A stretch of DNA of 64,000 nucleotides from Bacteroidales bacterium (GTDB taxonomy: Bacteria > Bacteroidota > Bacteroidia > Bacteroidales > P3), in contig JAFWQP010000035.1 in the NCBI GenBank assembly GCA_017509045.1, positions 1 to 64,000 on the forward strand, in the 5' to 3' direction. Shown piece after piece: positions 6,544 to 15,072 of the stretch (its first letter is position 1; each line of letters begins with the position of its first letter). A model generated the notes under the pieces. The model ran no database searches, was not told the origin of the DNA, and was given only the letters and a program-made list of their open reading frames with translations. A program made the translations under genes and the position numbers.

Positions 6544-8247
6544 TTAGTTATTAATAAACGTTCGATTTCCCCAATCTTCGCCCAGCTGTCCGCCTATTAT
6601 CATCGTTGGCTCTTGCAGTTTGCCTTGCAGCGACGACTCGTAGGCCTGGTTTTTCGTTACGTTGTTAAACAGCTCTTGGAAGGTGATTTCGCCACGCGAG
6701 AATTTCAGCTCTTTCAGTATATAGTAGGTGAAGAAACCGTGATGCTGGTCGATGAAAGAGTAGGCAGTCTTGTCGCCTGTGGCAGCCATGAAGATGACTA
6801 TGTCGTCCCTCACACGAGGAGCACGGTAGCGTTTGGTCTCCTTCTTGATGTTGAAAAACTCCTTGCCGCTGCGCTGCACACCGTTGAAACTGGCATCGAT
6901 GATAAAGGTGTAACTCAGTGCCGGCACTTTCTTGAACCATCCTGTCAGCGTGTCGAATGAGATGCACTGCGACAACACTTTCTCGGCGTCGTTGCCTTTC
7001 AGCTCTATGCCGCTGGGCAGTATGCCATCCTTGTTCTTAAAGGCGCGTATCTTGCTCACATCGATGCCACTGGGCATCAGGTAAGGTGCATACTTCACAT
7101 TGCAGATACCATGACCGGCATAGTAAATGATGATGTGCACATCGCCGCTTTGCGCCTTGATGATGTCTTTCAGCCAGTGAATACCCTCGTTGTATATCTC
7201 CTGACGGCCGGCATTGTGCAGCACCTTAACGTGGCGGGTGGGGATGCCAAGCGTGTGGACGAAATACTGGTGCAGCACGTCGCCATCGTTGCTGGCAAAG
7301 TCGCAGTTGGGTAGCGGTGCGGTATACTCCTCGTCGGCTATAATCAGCGCGTAGGTCTTGCTGTTGCTGTTCTCTTCGATGGAGGGGATGTTGAAGTCAA
7401 CATACTCGTCGTTGAGCAGGGCGGCCTCCATGTTGCGGGCTGTGGCGTCGAATGCGCCGTGCACCACAATCTTCAGGCTGCTGCGACGGTAGTGCGGACC
7501 CGTCATGTCGAAACAACGGGTAACGTATAGGTATTCGTTTTCAGTCTGTTTCAGCGCGTTGATGTTATTCTCAATATAAGAACGCACACCCCGTGCGCGG
7601 AGGTATGCCAACTGAGCGTTGGTGGTGATGCCTTCCTTTTGATCCACCGAGATGCGGACATTCTCGTCGTTGAACACCGCGGGCATATAGCGCAAATCGC
7701 CAAACTCGCCCTTGTAGTCGATATGGCTGATTTCGGCAGCGTCGGTGGTCGAGGTGATGGTGATGGTGGTCTTGCGTCCGGCTGCGAATATGTCGCCCAA
7801 TTGCTCGTCAATCATCGAGCGGGTGAGGTTGCAGATGGCGCGACAACTGTTGGAGGTGTTCCACTGATATGCCGCCGACGGGTAGTCGTCCTCAGTGCCC
7901 TCGAAATGATGGCAGTTGTAGGATATCTCGTAGACGTAGTTAATCTCGGGTTTGCCCTCCTCCGTGGTGTCCTCCACCACCGAAGTGTTGATGCGGACAA
8001 AGGTTTCGTCGTACAATTTTTCGGCATTCGGCAGGTTTATCAGCATCTGCTGTATCTGTTTGTTCATCTGTTTCTCGCGCTGTTGGGCACTCTGGCGGAG
8101 ACGTTTGATGATAAACGTGTGAATGTCGTCGTTATACTGGTGCTCGCTCGTAGGGTATTGAGGTTGAGCGTTCAACGGCATAACTGCAACTACTGCCAAC
8201 AGGCAAAGGAGCGTAACCTTTCGTAGGTTGAAATGACTGTTTCTCAT
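6544..8247 (-). CDS. exported caspase-fold protein with Ser in place of the catalytic Cys
   Basis: A 567-aa exported protein (signal peptide about residues 1-28, ending PLNAQ). The N-terminal half (30-290) is a poorly characterised region with repeated short strands. The C-terminal half (about 296-560) is a peptidase C14-like caspase fold: it begins KTYALIIADEEY, contains the histidine motif YYAGHG (H379) and the strand TFIIDASFNG. In active caspase homologues the last motif reads DACFSG, so position 453 should be the nucleophilic Cys but is Ser here (codon AGT, minus strand 6891-6889; TGT would be Cys). The protein may therefore be a pseudoenzyme, or a serine variant. It is monocistronic, with a -7 box upstream and a terminator downstream. 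Confidence 0.85.
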   Translation of the reverse strand: MRNSHFNLRKVTLLCLLAVVAVMPLNAQPQYPTSEHQYNDDIHTFIIKRLRQSAQQREKQMNKQIQQMLINLPNAEKLYDETFVRINTSVVEDTTEEGKPEINYVYEISYNCHHFEGTEDDYPSAAYQWNTSNSCRAICNLTRSMIDEQLGDIFAAGRKTTITITSTTDAAEISHIDYKGEFGDLRYMPAVFNDENVRISVDQKEGITTNAQLAYLRARGVRSYIENNINALKQTENEYLYVTRCFDMTGPHYRRSSLKIVVHGAFDATARNMEAALLNDEYVDFNIPSIEENSNSKTYALIIADEEYTAPLPNCDFASNDGDVLHQYFVHTLGIPTRHVKVLHNAGRQEIYNEGIHWLKDIIKAQSGDVHIIIYYAGHGICNVKYAPYLMPSGIDVSKIRAFKNKDGILPSGIELKGNDAEKVLSQCISFDTLTGWFKKVPALSYTFIIDASFNGVQRSGKEFFNIKKETKRYRAPRVRDDIVIFMAATGDKTAYSFIDQHHGFFTYYILKELKFSRGEITFQELFNNVTKNQAYESSLQGKLQEPTMIIGGQLGEDWGNRTFINN

Positions 8248-8272
8248 TGCAAAATCGATATTTTTTCAAAAT

Positions 8273-8281
8273 GCAAAAATA
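8273..8281 (-). promoter_or_regulatory. -7 box for the caspase-like gene
   Basis: The minus strand reads TATTTTTGC (TAnnTTTG type), 25 bp before the ATG at 8247. A -33 TTTG was not evident. Confidence 0.4.
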
Positions 8282-8412
8282 TATCTTTTTATTGAATCAG
8301 CCGTCGCTCGTTTCGAAAAAAAATCAACGATGAATTGTGAATATTTTTATTCACCCCCCAATCACGCCCCCTTTGCGATGACTTTCGACATAGTGCAAAT
8401 GTCCTATTTGAC

Positions 8413-8472
8413 GTAAGTCCACTGGACTTCCTTAATCTATTTAACGTAAGTCCACCGGACTTCCTTAATCTT
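8413..8472. repeat. tandem ACGTAAGTCC..GGACTTCCTTAATC repeat
   Basis: Two direct copies (about 8413-8440 and 8445-8472) of ACGTAAGTCCAC/TGGACTTCCTTAATC. Each copy contains the small inverted repeat AAGTCC/GGACTT. A third, diverged copy is at about 41926-41954 near the subtilase gene, and a TTCCTTAATCTG remnant lies near 63820. Confidence 0.65.
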
Positions 8473-8557
8473 TTTAACTCCATATTATTCAATTTATAGA
8501 AGTCCTCTGAATTGAGTTTGCGCTGCAACATGCCAATGTTTCCACTACTTATTCTAT

Positions 8558-8650
8558 AGTTATACCTTAGTTATACTTTAGTTATACCTTAGTTATTCTA
8601 TTATATATAGAATAACTAAGGTATAACTAAAGTATAACTAAGGTATAACT
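8558..8650. repeat. perfect 42-bp inverted repeat (11-bp unit array)
   Basis: 8558-8599 and 8609-8650 are perfect reverse complements with a 9-nt A/T loop. Each arm is itself a tandem array of an 11-bp unit, AGTTATACYTT. It lies immediately downstream of the bat operon. A related perfect 50-bp hairpin at 19210-19324 lies upstream of the same operon. It could act as a terminator for the operon, a cruciform site or a recombination target. Confidence 0.9.
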
Positions 8651-8744
8651 AAGGTATAACTGAAAAAGGGAAAGGGGTTCGATAAATTGTGAATATTGAG
8701 AATAAAATGAGTTTTTCTAGTAGGTAGCGAAATATGTTAAGACC

Positions 8745-9164
8745 TCAATTCTTGTTTGTTATGGTCATGGTGAATTTGCGCTGCAGGCGGTGGCGGCAGA
8801 GGTATAGTGTGCCGGCATAGAGGGCGACACCGAGGAGGGTGATGAGCGCCACCCAGCCTTCGGAGAGATGCAGGGTGGTGAGGGTGACGAAGATGGAGAG
8901 CAGCAGCAGCGAGGGCAGCAGATAGGCTATGGCGACGGCCTGTAGGCCGCGGTTGGCGGCTACGGTGACAGTGACGGGATCGCCCTCGTGGTATTGCTGC
9001 CAGAGGGGGGTGTCGATGTCCATGGTTTTGTCCTTGCTGTCGGCAAAGCCGCATTTGCTGTGTGCCTCGCAGGAGGCACAGGCACTGACGGTGTGGATTT
9101 GTACGCGGACAGTGCCTTGTAGCACTTCGGTGACTATGCCGTCGTGTTGGGCTACTTTCTCCAT
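8745..9164 (-). CDS. RseC/MucC-like (SoxR-reducing system) membrane protein
   Basis: A 139-aa inner-membrane protein of the RseC/MucC family. The N-terminal domain has the family cysteine cluster C29-x2-C32-x5-C38 (ACASCEAHSKC), followed by a beta segment and two hydrophobic helices (about 78-97 and 102-122). Family members modulate envelope stress signalling in Proteobacteria and accompany rnf/rsx electron-transport genes. In Bacteroidota the gene usually precedes rnf genes, but none is present here. Instead it is the last gene of the bat operon and overlaps the WG-repeat gene by 13 bp, indicating translational coupling. The cysteines would allow metal or redox sensing; this is inference. 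Confidence 0.8.
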   Translation of the reverse strand: MEKVAQHDGIVTEVLQGTVRVQIHTVSACASCEAHSKCGFADSKDKTMDIDTPLWQQYHEGDPVTVTVAANRGLQAVAIAYLLPSLLLLSIFVTLTTLHLSEGWVALITLLGVALYAGTLYLCRHRLQRKFTMTITNKN

Positions 9165-10423
9165 GACTTGGGGGCGTTTTTACAGTTTTTGACACAGCGG
9201 CCTTCGGTGTTCATCTTGTGGATTTCGCCTTGGTAGACTACTTCGGAACGGCCGTATTCGAACGGCGACGCCATGTCGAAGATGGGCGAGATGAAGAAGT
9301 CGCCCTTGGTGTCGATATAGCCCCATCGCCCGAGGCAGACGGGTGCCAGGCCGTCGGTGAACTGGTAGGCGTTTTCGAAACAGGGCCAGATGACGGGACG
9401 GCCTTCCATGTCGCAGTAGCCATAGCGGCCATCTTTCTCGATGAGGGCGAGGCTGTCGTGGTAGATGTAGGCTTCGCCGCGGAAACCGCTGTTGTCGTAC
9501 TCGATGGGGAGGATGACTTTGCCATTGCTGTTGATGATGCCCCATTTGCCGCCTTGAGAGACATAGGCGCGGTCGTCTTTGAAGAGTCCCGCTTGGTCGT
9601 ACTGGCAGGGGATGACTTCGTTGCCTTTCTCGTCGAGGTAGCCATATTTGTTGTCGCGCATGACAAGGATGCGGCCTTCGGTCTTGCCAACGAGGTAGGT
9701 GTAGAGGGGTTTGGTGAGCTGGCGGAAGTGGTTGTCGTACATGGCTAGGCCGTCGTCGTCGCCAGCAAAGACGCGCCCTTCGTACATGGAGGTGAGGATT
9801 TCAAACTTGATGGGGAAGACTTCCTTGTTTTTGCTGTTGATCATGCCGTAGCGTTCGTATTTCTTCACCACGGCGAAACCTTCGTAAAAGGGGAAGGCGT
9901 AGTCGTATTGCGGGGCGATGGCGGTGTTGCCGTCGTGGTCGATGTAGCCGTATTGCACTAGGTTGCTGTCGATGTCGACTGCCATCACGGCGAGCCCTTC
10001 GTTGAACGAGGAGGCGGCACGGTAGCGGAAGGGGATGCGCTGGGTGCCAAGGGTGTCGAAGAAGCCGTAGAGTCCGTTGCTGACCACCATAATCATGCCG
10101 TCGGTGGGGTAGTTGACATCGTTGTAGATGCAGGGGATGATTTCCTCGCCGTCGCGGTTGATGAGGCCGCAGCTGTCGTAGTTGAGGTATACCTTGCAAT
10201 AGTGGCCGTGGAAATGGTCGACGAACATGTATTTGTTGGGGGCGATGACAGTGCCGTCCTCACGCTTGAATCCGAAACGCTCGCCGTCCTGCGTGGTTTG
10301 GATGCCGTCGATGAAGACGAGTTCACAGCCACATTCTTCGTCGTCGACATACTCGACCTTCTCTTGTGCACAAAGAGGGAGCAGGGCTAAGAGGCAGAGG
10401 CTGAATGTTAACAGATGTTTCAT
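9152..10423 (-). CDS. exported WG-repeat protein
   Basis: A 423-aa protein with an N-terminal signal peptide (about 1-20, ending LCAQ). The rest is built from seven to nine WG (KWG) repeats of about 45 residues, recognisable as YGFFDTLG, YGYIDHDG, YGMINSKN, YGYLDEKG, WGIINSNG, YGYCDMEG and WGYIDTKG, each followed by a short hydrophobic strand and a Y/F-D/E pair. WG repeats form beta structures thought to bind ligands or proteins. The C-terminal 25 residues are basic and Cys-containing. It lies 20 bp after batE and overlaps the RseC-like gene, so it is probably expressed with the bat operon. A role as an outer periplasmic scaffold is only a guess. Confidence 0.85.
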   Translation of the reverse strand: MKHLLTFSLCLLALLPLCAQEKVEYVDDEECGCELVFIDGIQTTQDGERFGFKREDGTVIAPNKYMFVDHFHGHYCKVYLNYDSCGLINRDGEEIIPCIYNDVNYPTDGMIMVVSNGLYGFFDTLGTQRIPFRYRAASSFNEGLAVMAVDIDSNLVQYGYIDHDGNTAIAPQYDYAFPFYEGFAVVKKYERYGMINSKNKEVFPIKFEILTSMYEGRVFAGDDDGLAMYDNHFRQLTKPLYTYLVGKTEGRILVMRDNKYGYLDEKGNEVIPCQYDQAGLFKDDRAYVSQGGKWGIINSNGKVILPIEYDNSGFRGEAYIYHDSLALIEKDGRYGYCDMEGRPVIWPCFENAYQFTDGLAPVCLGRWGYIDTKGDFFISPIFDMASPFEYGRSEVVYQGEIHKMNTEGRCVKNCKNAPKSWRK

Positions 10424-10443
10424 TGTGGTGTGGTTTTTAAGGG

Positions 10444-11202
10444 TTAAATAATGGTTATTTCGGACGACTCAACCCAGCCGGTGGTGCCGTCGGCGATGTG
10501 AATTTTGTACCAGTCGCCAAGGGTTTCGTCAATTTTTACAGGGGTTCCTTCATGGAGTATCATCTTGTCGATGCTATGCGCTTCGGGCGAGCCTTTCAAC
10601 ACAATCATGGGATTGGTGATGATGGCGCGGTCGTGGCGGTTGTACCGAACGTATGAGGCAATGGTGCAACCCACGGAGAGCATGAGCAGCAGGCTGACGA
10701 GAATGCCGAGAAATAGGGAGCGCTTGCGCCAGCCGTAGTCGGAGCTGACAAAGAAGATGACGACGAGCGCACCAAGGAGTGCGAAAAGGATGATGATGGC
10801 AACGAGCCATCCTGTGGGACTGAACCAATTCACTATAGCCTGAGCCCATTGGACTAGGAATATTTGGGGTAGGGATTCGATACGGTCCTCGGTTTTGCTG
10901 TAGCAGAGGTCGAGGTTTTCGCGGGCATCGCGGAAATGGGGACTGAGGCGCAAGGCGCGTTCGTAGTTGAGAATGGCTTGGTCCAGTTCGTCCATACGGT
11001 AATAGGCGTTGCCTAGATTGTAGTAGAGTTCGGCCGACTGCAGGCCTGTGGCGAAAATCGCTTCGTAGGCATTGGCAGCTGCCTCGTAATCGCCACGGCT
11101 GTATGCCTCGTTGCCTTTCTGCATCAACTGCTCGGGTGTTTGGGCAAAGGCGGAGATTGAAACTATAAGGTAAAGACTAAATATTAAAAGGTGATGTTTC
11201 AT
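10444..11202 (-). CDS. batE: BatE: TPR and SH3-like membrane protein
   Basis: A 252-aa exported protein matching BatE. A signal peptide (1-20, ending SAFAQ) is followed by two to three TPR units (about 22-105, e.g. AELYYNLGNAYYRMDELDQA), two membrane helices (about 130-153 and 163-186) and a C-terminal SH3-like domain (190-252) ending in WYKIHIADGTTGWVESS. Bat proteins were described in Bacteroides fragilis as supporting aerotolerance; the mechanism is unresolved. The gene starts 3 bp after batD and is followed 20 bp later by a WG-repeat gene. Confidence 0.9.
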   Translation of the reverse strand: MKHHLLIFSLYLIVSISAFAQTPEQLMQKGNEAYSRGDYEAAANAYEAIFATGLQSAELYYNLGNAYYRMDELDQAILNYERALRLSPHFRDARENLDLCYSKTEDRIESLPQIFLVQWAQAIVNWFSPTGWLVAIIILFALLGALVVIFFVSSDYGWRKRSLFLGILVSLLLMLSVGCTIASYVRYNRHDRAIITNPMIVLKGSPEAHSIDKMILHEGTPVKIDETLGDWYKIHIADGTTGWVESSEITII

Positions 11203-11205
11203 AGA

Positions 11206-13032
11206 CTAAAGCATTACTATCATTTGCAGGGCTTGGTTGTAGATTTGTTGTTTCTTGGCGGCTGCATCGCCTGGGGCGAAACGGGCGAAGTCGACCTCCT
11301 GCAAGGTGGACATGATTAGCTGTTGCTGCTGTTCACCTACTTGCTTCTCGATGAGGCATTCGCGGACGGTGTCGCTGCTGAGGCTGGCCAATTCGATGTT
11401 GTACTTATCTGCCAGGCAGCCCCAAATGGCTTTGTAGATTTCTTCGTAGAAGAGGTTGTCGTTTCCGTCGTTGAGGTGGGTGGCGGCTTTTTTGAGCCGT
11501 TTGCGTGCCTCTTTAGTGGCACGGCGCAGGCGCATACCGGCAATGTCTTGCTGTTGTGCCAGACGGTGGCGGAAGTAAAGGATGAGTGCGGTGCAGACTG
11601 CGGCGATGAGCACGAGGGCTGTCCAGAACCACCAGGCAGGACGAGCGGAGTCGTGGCTGCTGGTGAAGGAGGTGCTGCCAGTGTGTATGTGGTTGATGTC
11701 GCTATTGAGGAGCTTGACGTCGCTTTTGTTGCTAGTGACGTTTTTCATCGACTTAGGATCGCCCTTGTTGATGTGCACGGGGATGGCTTCGACATGTTTG
11801 GTGATGTATCGTCCGACGGAGGGGTCGAAGGTGACGAAGTTGAAGGCGGGTATCTCGTAGTCGCCTTGGTTGCGGGGGATGAGTATCCACTCGAAGGTGC
11901 GGCTGCCGCCGATGCCCGAGCTGCTGCGGGCGATGTGGTCGTTGATTTGTGGGTCGTAGACCTCGAACACTTTGGGGAAGTCGATTTGCGGGGCATCGAT
12001 GAGCATCAGGTTGCCGTTGCCGCTGATGGTGAGGCGGTAGGTGATGGCCTCGTTGGCACGCACCTCGCGGGTGTCCACCTCGCGGGTGACGGAGAAGGTG
12101 CCTACGGCACCGTTGAATCCTTCAGGTGCGGTGGGCAGTGACTTGACGTTGACGTTGATACTATTTGTGCGAAGATGTTTCTGAACGGCCTGTGTGGGGT
12201 TGAAGAAGGGGTCGTCGAAGAGGTCCCAGATCGAGCCTGTACGCTGACGCTGGCGTTGCACGAGGGCAAGCACGTCGAGGTCGAGTGGCTCGATGGTCAG
12301 TTTGCCGCTCTCTTGGGCAAAGAGGGCGCCCCGACGGATTTCTGCCACCATGTAGCGACGGCCGTCGACGGTCTCTTCGTACTGTTTGACGCTGCCGTCC
12401 TTGGTGAGGTCTTCACTCCAGAAGCCTTTGTTGCCGGGCAGCTTGTCTATTTGGTATTGCTGGAGAGACACCTGTGTGTAGATCTTATAGGTCAGTATCA
12501 CCTGCTCGCCCTGATAGGGGTTGCTCTTGCTGATGCTGGCGCGGGCGAAGAGTGAGCGGCTGTCGATGTTGTCCGATTGTGCGGGCTGTGTGGTGCGCTG
12601 GGGCTGCTGCCGCTGGGGCTGACCATAGGCGTTGCGGGCGGACTGCTGGGTGTTGGGGTTGCCTTTCTCCACCTTGATGGAAAAACCTTGGCACGTAACC
12701 CTCTTGCCATCCACATTGCAGCTGGCGCTCCCCACGTTGAACGAGCCCTCCATGTCGGCTTGGATGATGTAGGTGAAGCCTGTGGTGACAGAGCTGGAGA
12801 TTTGTCCGTTGATGATTTGGGTGCTGGCCATGTGCGAAGCGTTGGGTCCCGAGAGCACGGAGAACCCTTTGAAGTTGGGTCCGCGGAAGTCGTTGGCACG
12901 GGCGTTCACCTCGTAGCGGACTTCGAACCGCTGACCAACCTCAACACGGCCAGGGGCACGTACTGTCAGTTCCTGTGCCGTCGCCATCATCGACAGCACG
13001 AAAAAGAAGACTATTGCTATATTTTTCTTCAT
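11206..13032 (-). CDS. batD: BatD: exported membrane-anchored beta-sandwich protein
   Basis: A 608-aa protein of normal BatD length. The signal peptide (1-19, ending MMATAQ) precedes several Ig-like beta domains; the opening ELTVRAPGRVEVGQRFEVRY and the later REVDTREVRANEAITYRL are characteristic of the family. One membrane helix (about 470-490, WWFWTALVLIAAVCTALIL) precedes a cytoplasmic helical tail rich in Arg/Lys and Gln. It is placed between batB-batC and batE, as in other Bacteroidota. It probably forms a complex with the von Willebrand A domain proteins BatA and BatB. Confidence 0.92.
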   Translation of the reverse strand: MKKNIAIVFFFVLSMMATAQELTVRAPGRVEVGQRFEVRYEVNARANDFRGPNFKGFSVLSGPNASHMASTQIINGQISSSVTTGFTYIIQADMEGSFNVGSASCNVDGKRVTCQGFSIKVEKGNPNTQQSARNAYGQPQRQQPQRTTQPAQSDNIDSRSLFARASISKSNPYQGEQVILTYKIYTQVSLQQYQIDKLPGNKGFWSEDLTKDGSVKQYEETVDGRRYMVAEIRRGALFAQESGKLTIEPLDLDVLALVQRQRQRTGSIWDLFDDPFFNPTQAVQKHLRTNSINVNVKSLPTAPEGFNGAVGTFSVTREVDTREVRANEAITYRLTISGNGNLMLIDAPQIDFPKVFEVYDPQINDHIARSSSGIGGSRTFEWILIPRNQGDYEIPAFNFVTFDPSVGRYITKHVEAIPVHINKGDPKSMKNVTSNKSDVKLLNSDINHIHTGSTSFTSSHDSARPAWWFWTALVLIAAVCTALILYFRHRLAQQQDIAGMRLRRATKEARKRLKKAATHLNDGNDNLFYEEIYKAIWGCLADKYNIELASLSSDTVRECLIEKQVGEQQQQLIMSTLQEVDFARFAPGDAAAKKQQIYNQALQMIVML

Positions 13033-13148
13033 GTATGAATAGATGTGTTTTTTATTGAGAATTGAGAGTTATCTGGGTGCGGAAGGCAACTTTTGAAGTA
13101 AGAAGTATGAACTAAGAACTAAGAAGTTTTTTTAATTTTTAATTCTTC

Positions 13149-14990
13149 CTACCAGTCCTTTTCGATTCTGCCTGCAGGAGCAACCTCCAGTTTCTTGGCG
13201 TTTTCCTTCATAGTGTTTTTCTCATTGTTTTTAACGGCTTCGAGCAGCCGCTCTGCATCTTGTTTCTTCTGTTCCTGCCGTTGCTGTTGTTGCTTCTGTT
13301 GTTGGCGGTTTTGCTTTTGCTGCTGCTGATTTTGGTTGTTGTTCTGTTGGCTCTGTTGGTTTTGGTCTTGCTGATTGTCCTGACCGTTGTTGCCGTCTTT
13401 GTTCTTGTCCTTGTTGTCTTTTTGGTCTTGATTGTTCTGCCCGCCACCGTTTTGTTGCTGCTGTTGCTGCGCCTGTTGGAGCAGTTTCTTGGCGTAGGAG
13501 AGGTTGTAGCGGGTGTCATCGTTCTTGGGGTTGATTTTCAAAGCTTCTTGATAGTCGTTTACAGCCTTTTGGAACTGGTCCATGCCTTCGGCGCGGTTCT
13601 CTTTCTGTAGACCGGCTTTGAGGTTGCTGTTGCCACGGTTGTGCAGGATGCGGCTGCGGGTCTTCTTATCCAAGTCGGGATGTTCCAGCGCACGGCTATA
13701 GTGTTGGGCGGCCTCCTCGTATTTCTTCTGACGGTAGAGGGTGTTGCCCAGGTTGTAGTGGGCGCGGTAGGCGGTGCTGTCGTGATGCAGTGCTCGGCGG
13801 TAGTCCACTTCGGCACGGTCGAAGTGGTTTGACCTATACTCGCGGTTGCCCTTGCGAGTGTCCTTGCGGGTTTGCGCGTTCTGGGCCTCCACCATGTAGG
13901 ACGAAAGCGTCATAACCAAAAGGAATAAGATAGGAAGGCCTCGTTTCATAAGTTTGTCGAGATTAAACTTTTTGTTGCGACGTTCGAAAATGAGCAGTTC
14001 GGCTATGAGGCACAGCAAGGCTGCTGCCAGTGGGATATAATAGCGGCTCTCGTATTCGGAGAATATGGCTTCGCCGAATTTGTCCTTTTCCAACCCTTCG
14101 ATGAGTTTGACAATATCTTGTATGCCCGAGTTGATGTTGTTGGCACGAACGTAGATGCCCTTGCCGGCGTGGGCGATAGCGGTGAGGGTAGCTTCGTCGA
14201 GGTGAGTGGTAACGGTGTTGCCGTTGTTGTCGCGTTTGTAGCCTACCCGTTGTCCGCCACGGTATTCGGGTATGGGGGTTCCTTCGGTAAGACCCATGCC
14301 TATGGTGCAAACGCGCACATTCTGGGCGGCAGCCTTGCGGGCGGCGGCTTCGGCGTCGTCTTCAAAGTTCTCGCCGTCGGAGATGACTACGATGGCACGT
14401 CCTTGGTTCTTCACCCATTCGCGGTCGGGGTCGCCATAGCCAAAGGTTTCCATCGCCTTGTCGATGGCATCGCCGATGGCGGTGCCTTGCGCACTTATCA
14501 GCGAGCAGTCTATTTGGTCGAGAAAGAGTTTCACCGCACTGTAGTCGCTGGTAAGCGGCATCTGCACATAACTGCTGCCTGCAAAGACAACAAGCGAGAT
14601 GCGGTCGCTACCTAAGGCATTCAGCAGGTTGGCAACAGTGCGTTTGCTGCGCTCTAGTCGGTTAGGCTGTATGTCCTCAGCCATCATGCTGTTCGAGATG
14701 TCGAGGCAGATGGCGACATCGCTTCCTAGTCGCTCGCCTTTGACCATCTTGCTCCCCTCTTGAGGATTGGCAAGAGCGATGATGAGGAAAGCGGCGGCCA
14801 GCATGATGAGTCCGAATTTGGTAGCGGGACGCCATTTGGAAGCATCGGGGATTAGCCGCACGAACATTCCGCTGTCGGCAAAATCCTCAAGCCGTTTGCG
14901 ATTGCGGTATTGGAGCCATATCCATGCCCCTACGCACAACGGTACAAGGAGTAGAAACCATAATATTGAGGGATGTTGGAAATGAATCAT
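13149..14990 (-). CDS. batB: BatB-BatC fusion: VWA domain plus TPR protein
   Basis: A 613-aa protein that joins two normally separate Bat proteins. Residues 1-340 are BatB: two N-terminal helices (about 8-26, 58-73), a VWA domain (90-300) with MIDAS residues D97-x-S99-x-S101, T170 and D205, and a membrane helix at about 317-335. Residues 351-370 are a second hydrophobic segment (LPILFLLVMTLSSYMVEAQ) that looks like the old BatC signal peptide. TPR units follow (376-490), then a very Gln/Asn/Lys-rich linker (493-575) and a basic end. The reading frame is open across the joint. In B. fragilis batB and batC are separate genes. How common the fusion is I cannot say. Confidence 0.9.
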   Translation of the reverse strand: MIHFQHPSILWFLLLVPLCVGAWIWLQYRNRKRLEDFADSGMFVRLIPDASKWRPATKFGLIMLAAAFLIIALANPQEGSKMVKGERLGSDVAICLDISNSMMAEDIQPNRLERSKRTVANLLNALGSDRISLVVFAGSSYVQMPLTSDYSAVKLFLDQIDCSLISAQGTAIGDAIDKAMETFGYGDPDREWVKNQGRAIVVISDGENFEDDAEAAARKAAAQNVRVCTIGMGLTEGTPIPEYRGGQRVGYKRDNNGNTVTTHLDEATLTAIAHAGKGIYVRANNINSGIQDIVKLIEGLEKDKFGEAIFSEYESRYYIPLAAALLCLIAELLIFERRNKKFNLDKLMKRGLPILFLLVMTLSSYMVEAQNAQTRKDTRKGNREYRSNHFDRAEVDYRRALHHDSTAYRAHYNLGNTLYRQKKYEEAAQHYSRALEHPDLDKKTRSRILHNRGNSNLKAGLQKENRAEGMDQFQKAVNDYQEALKINPKNDDTRYNLSYAKKLLQQAQQQQQQNGGGQNNQDQKDNKDKNKDGNNGQDNQQDQNQQSQQNNNQNQQQQKQNRQQQKQQQQRQEQKKQDAERLLEAVKNNEKNTMKENAKKLEVAPAGRIEKDW

Positions 14991-15072
14991 GATAAATTGA
15001 AAAGTGAAAAGTGAAAATTGAATATATCTGGGTGCGGCAGCTAATTATAGTTTTTACTTTTTAGTTTTTAGT

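Larger units (their letters stand above)
8248..8744. other. gene-free region with repeats
   Basis: This holds the caspase gene promoter, two tandem copies of a block ending GGACTTCCTTAATC (about 8413-8472) and a perfect 42-bp inverted repeat. I see no credible gene; the 80-codon frame through the first part translates the repeat twice. Confidence 0.7.

Noticed and set aside
8289..8531. 80-codon frame upstream of the caspase-like gene
   Set aside because: It repeats LRKS-GLT-NR twice because it reads the tandem TGGACTTCCTTAATC DNA repeat; no start context.
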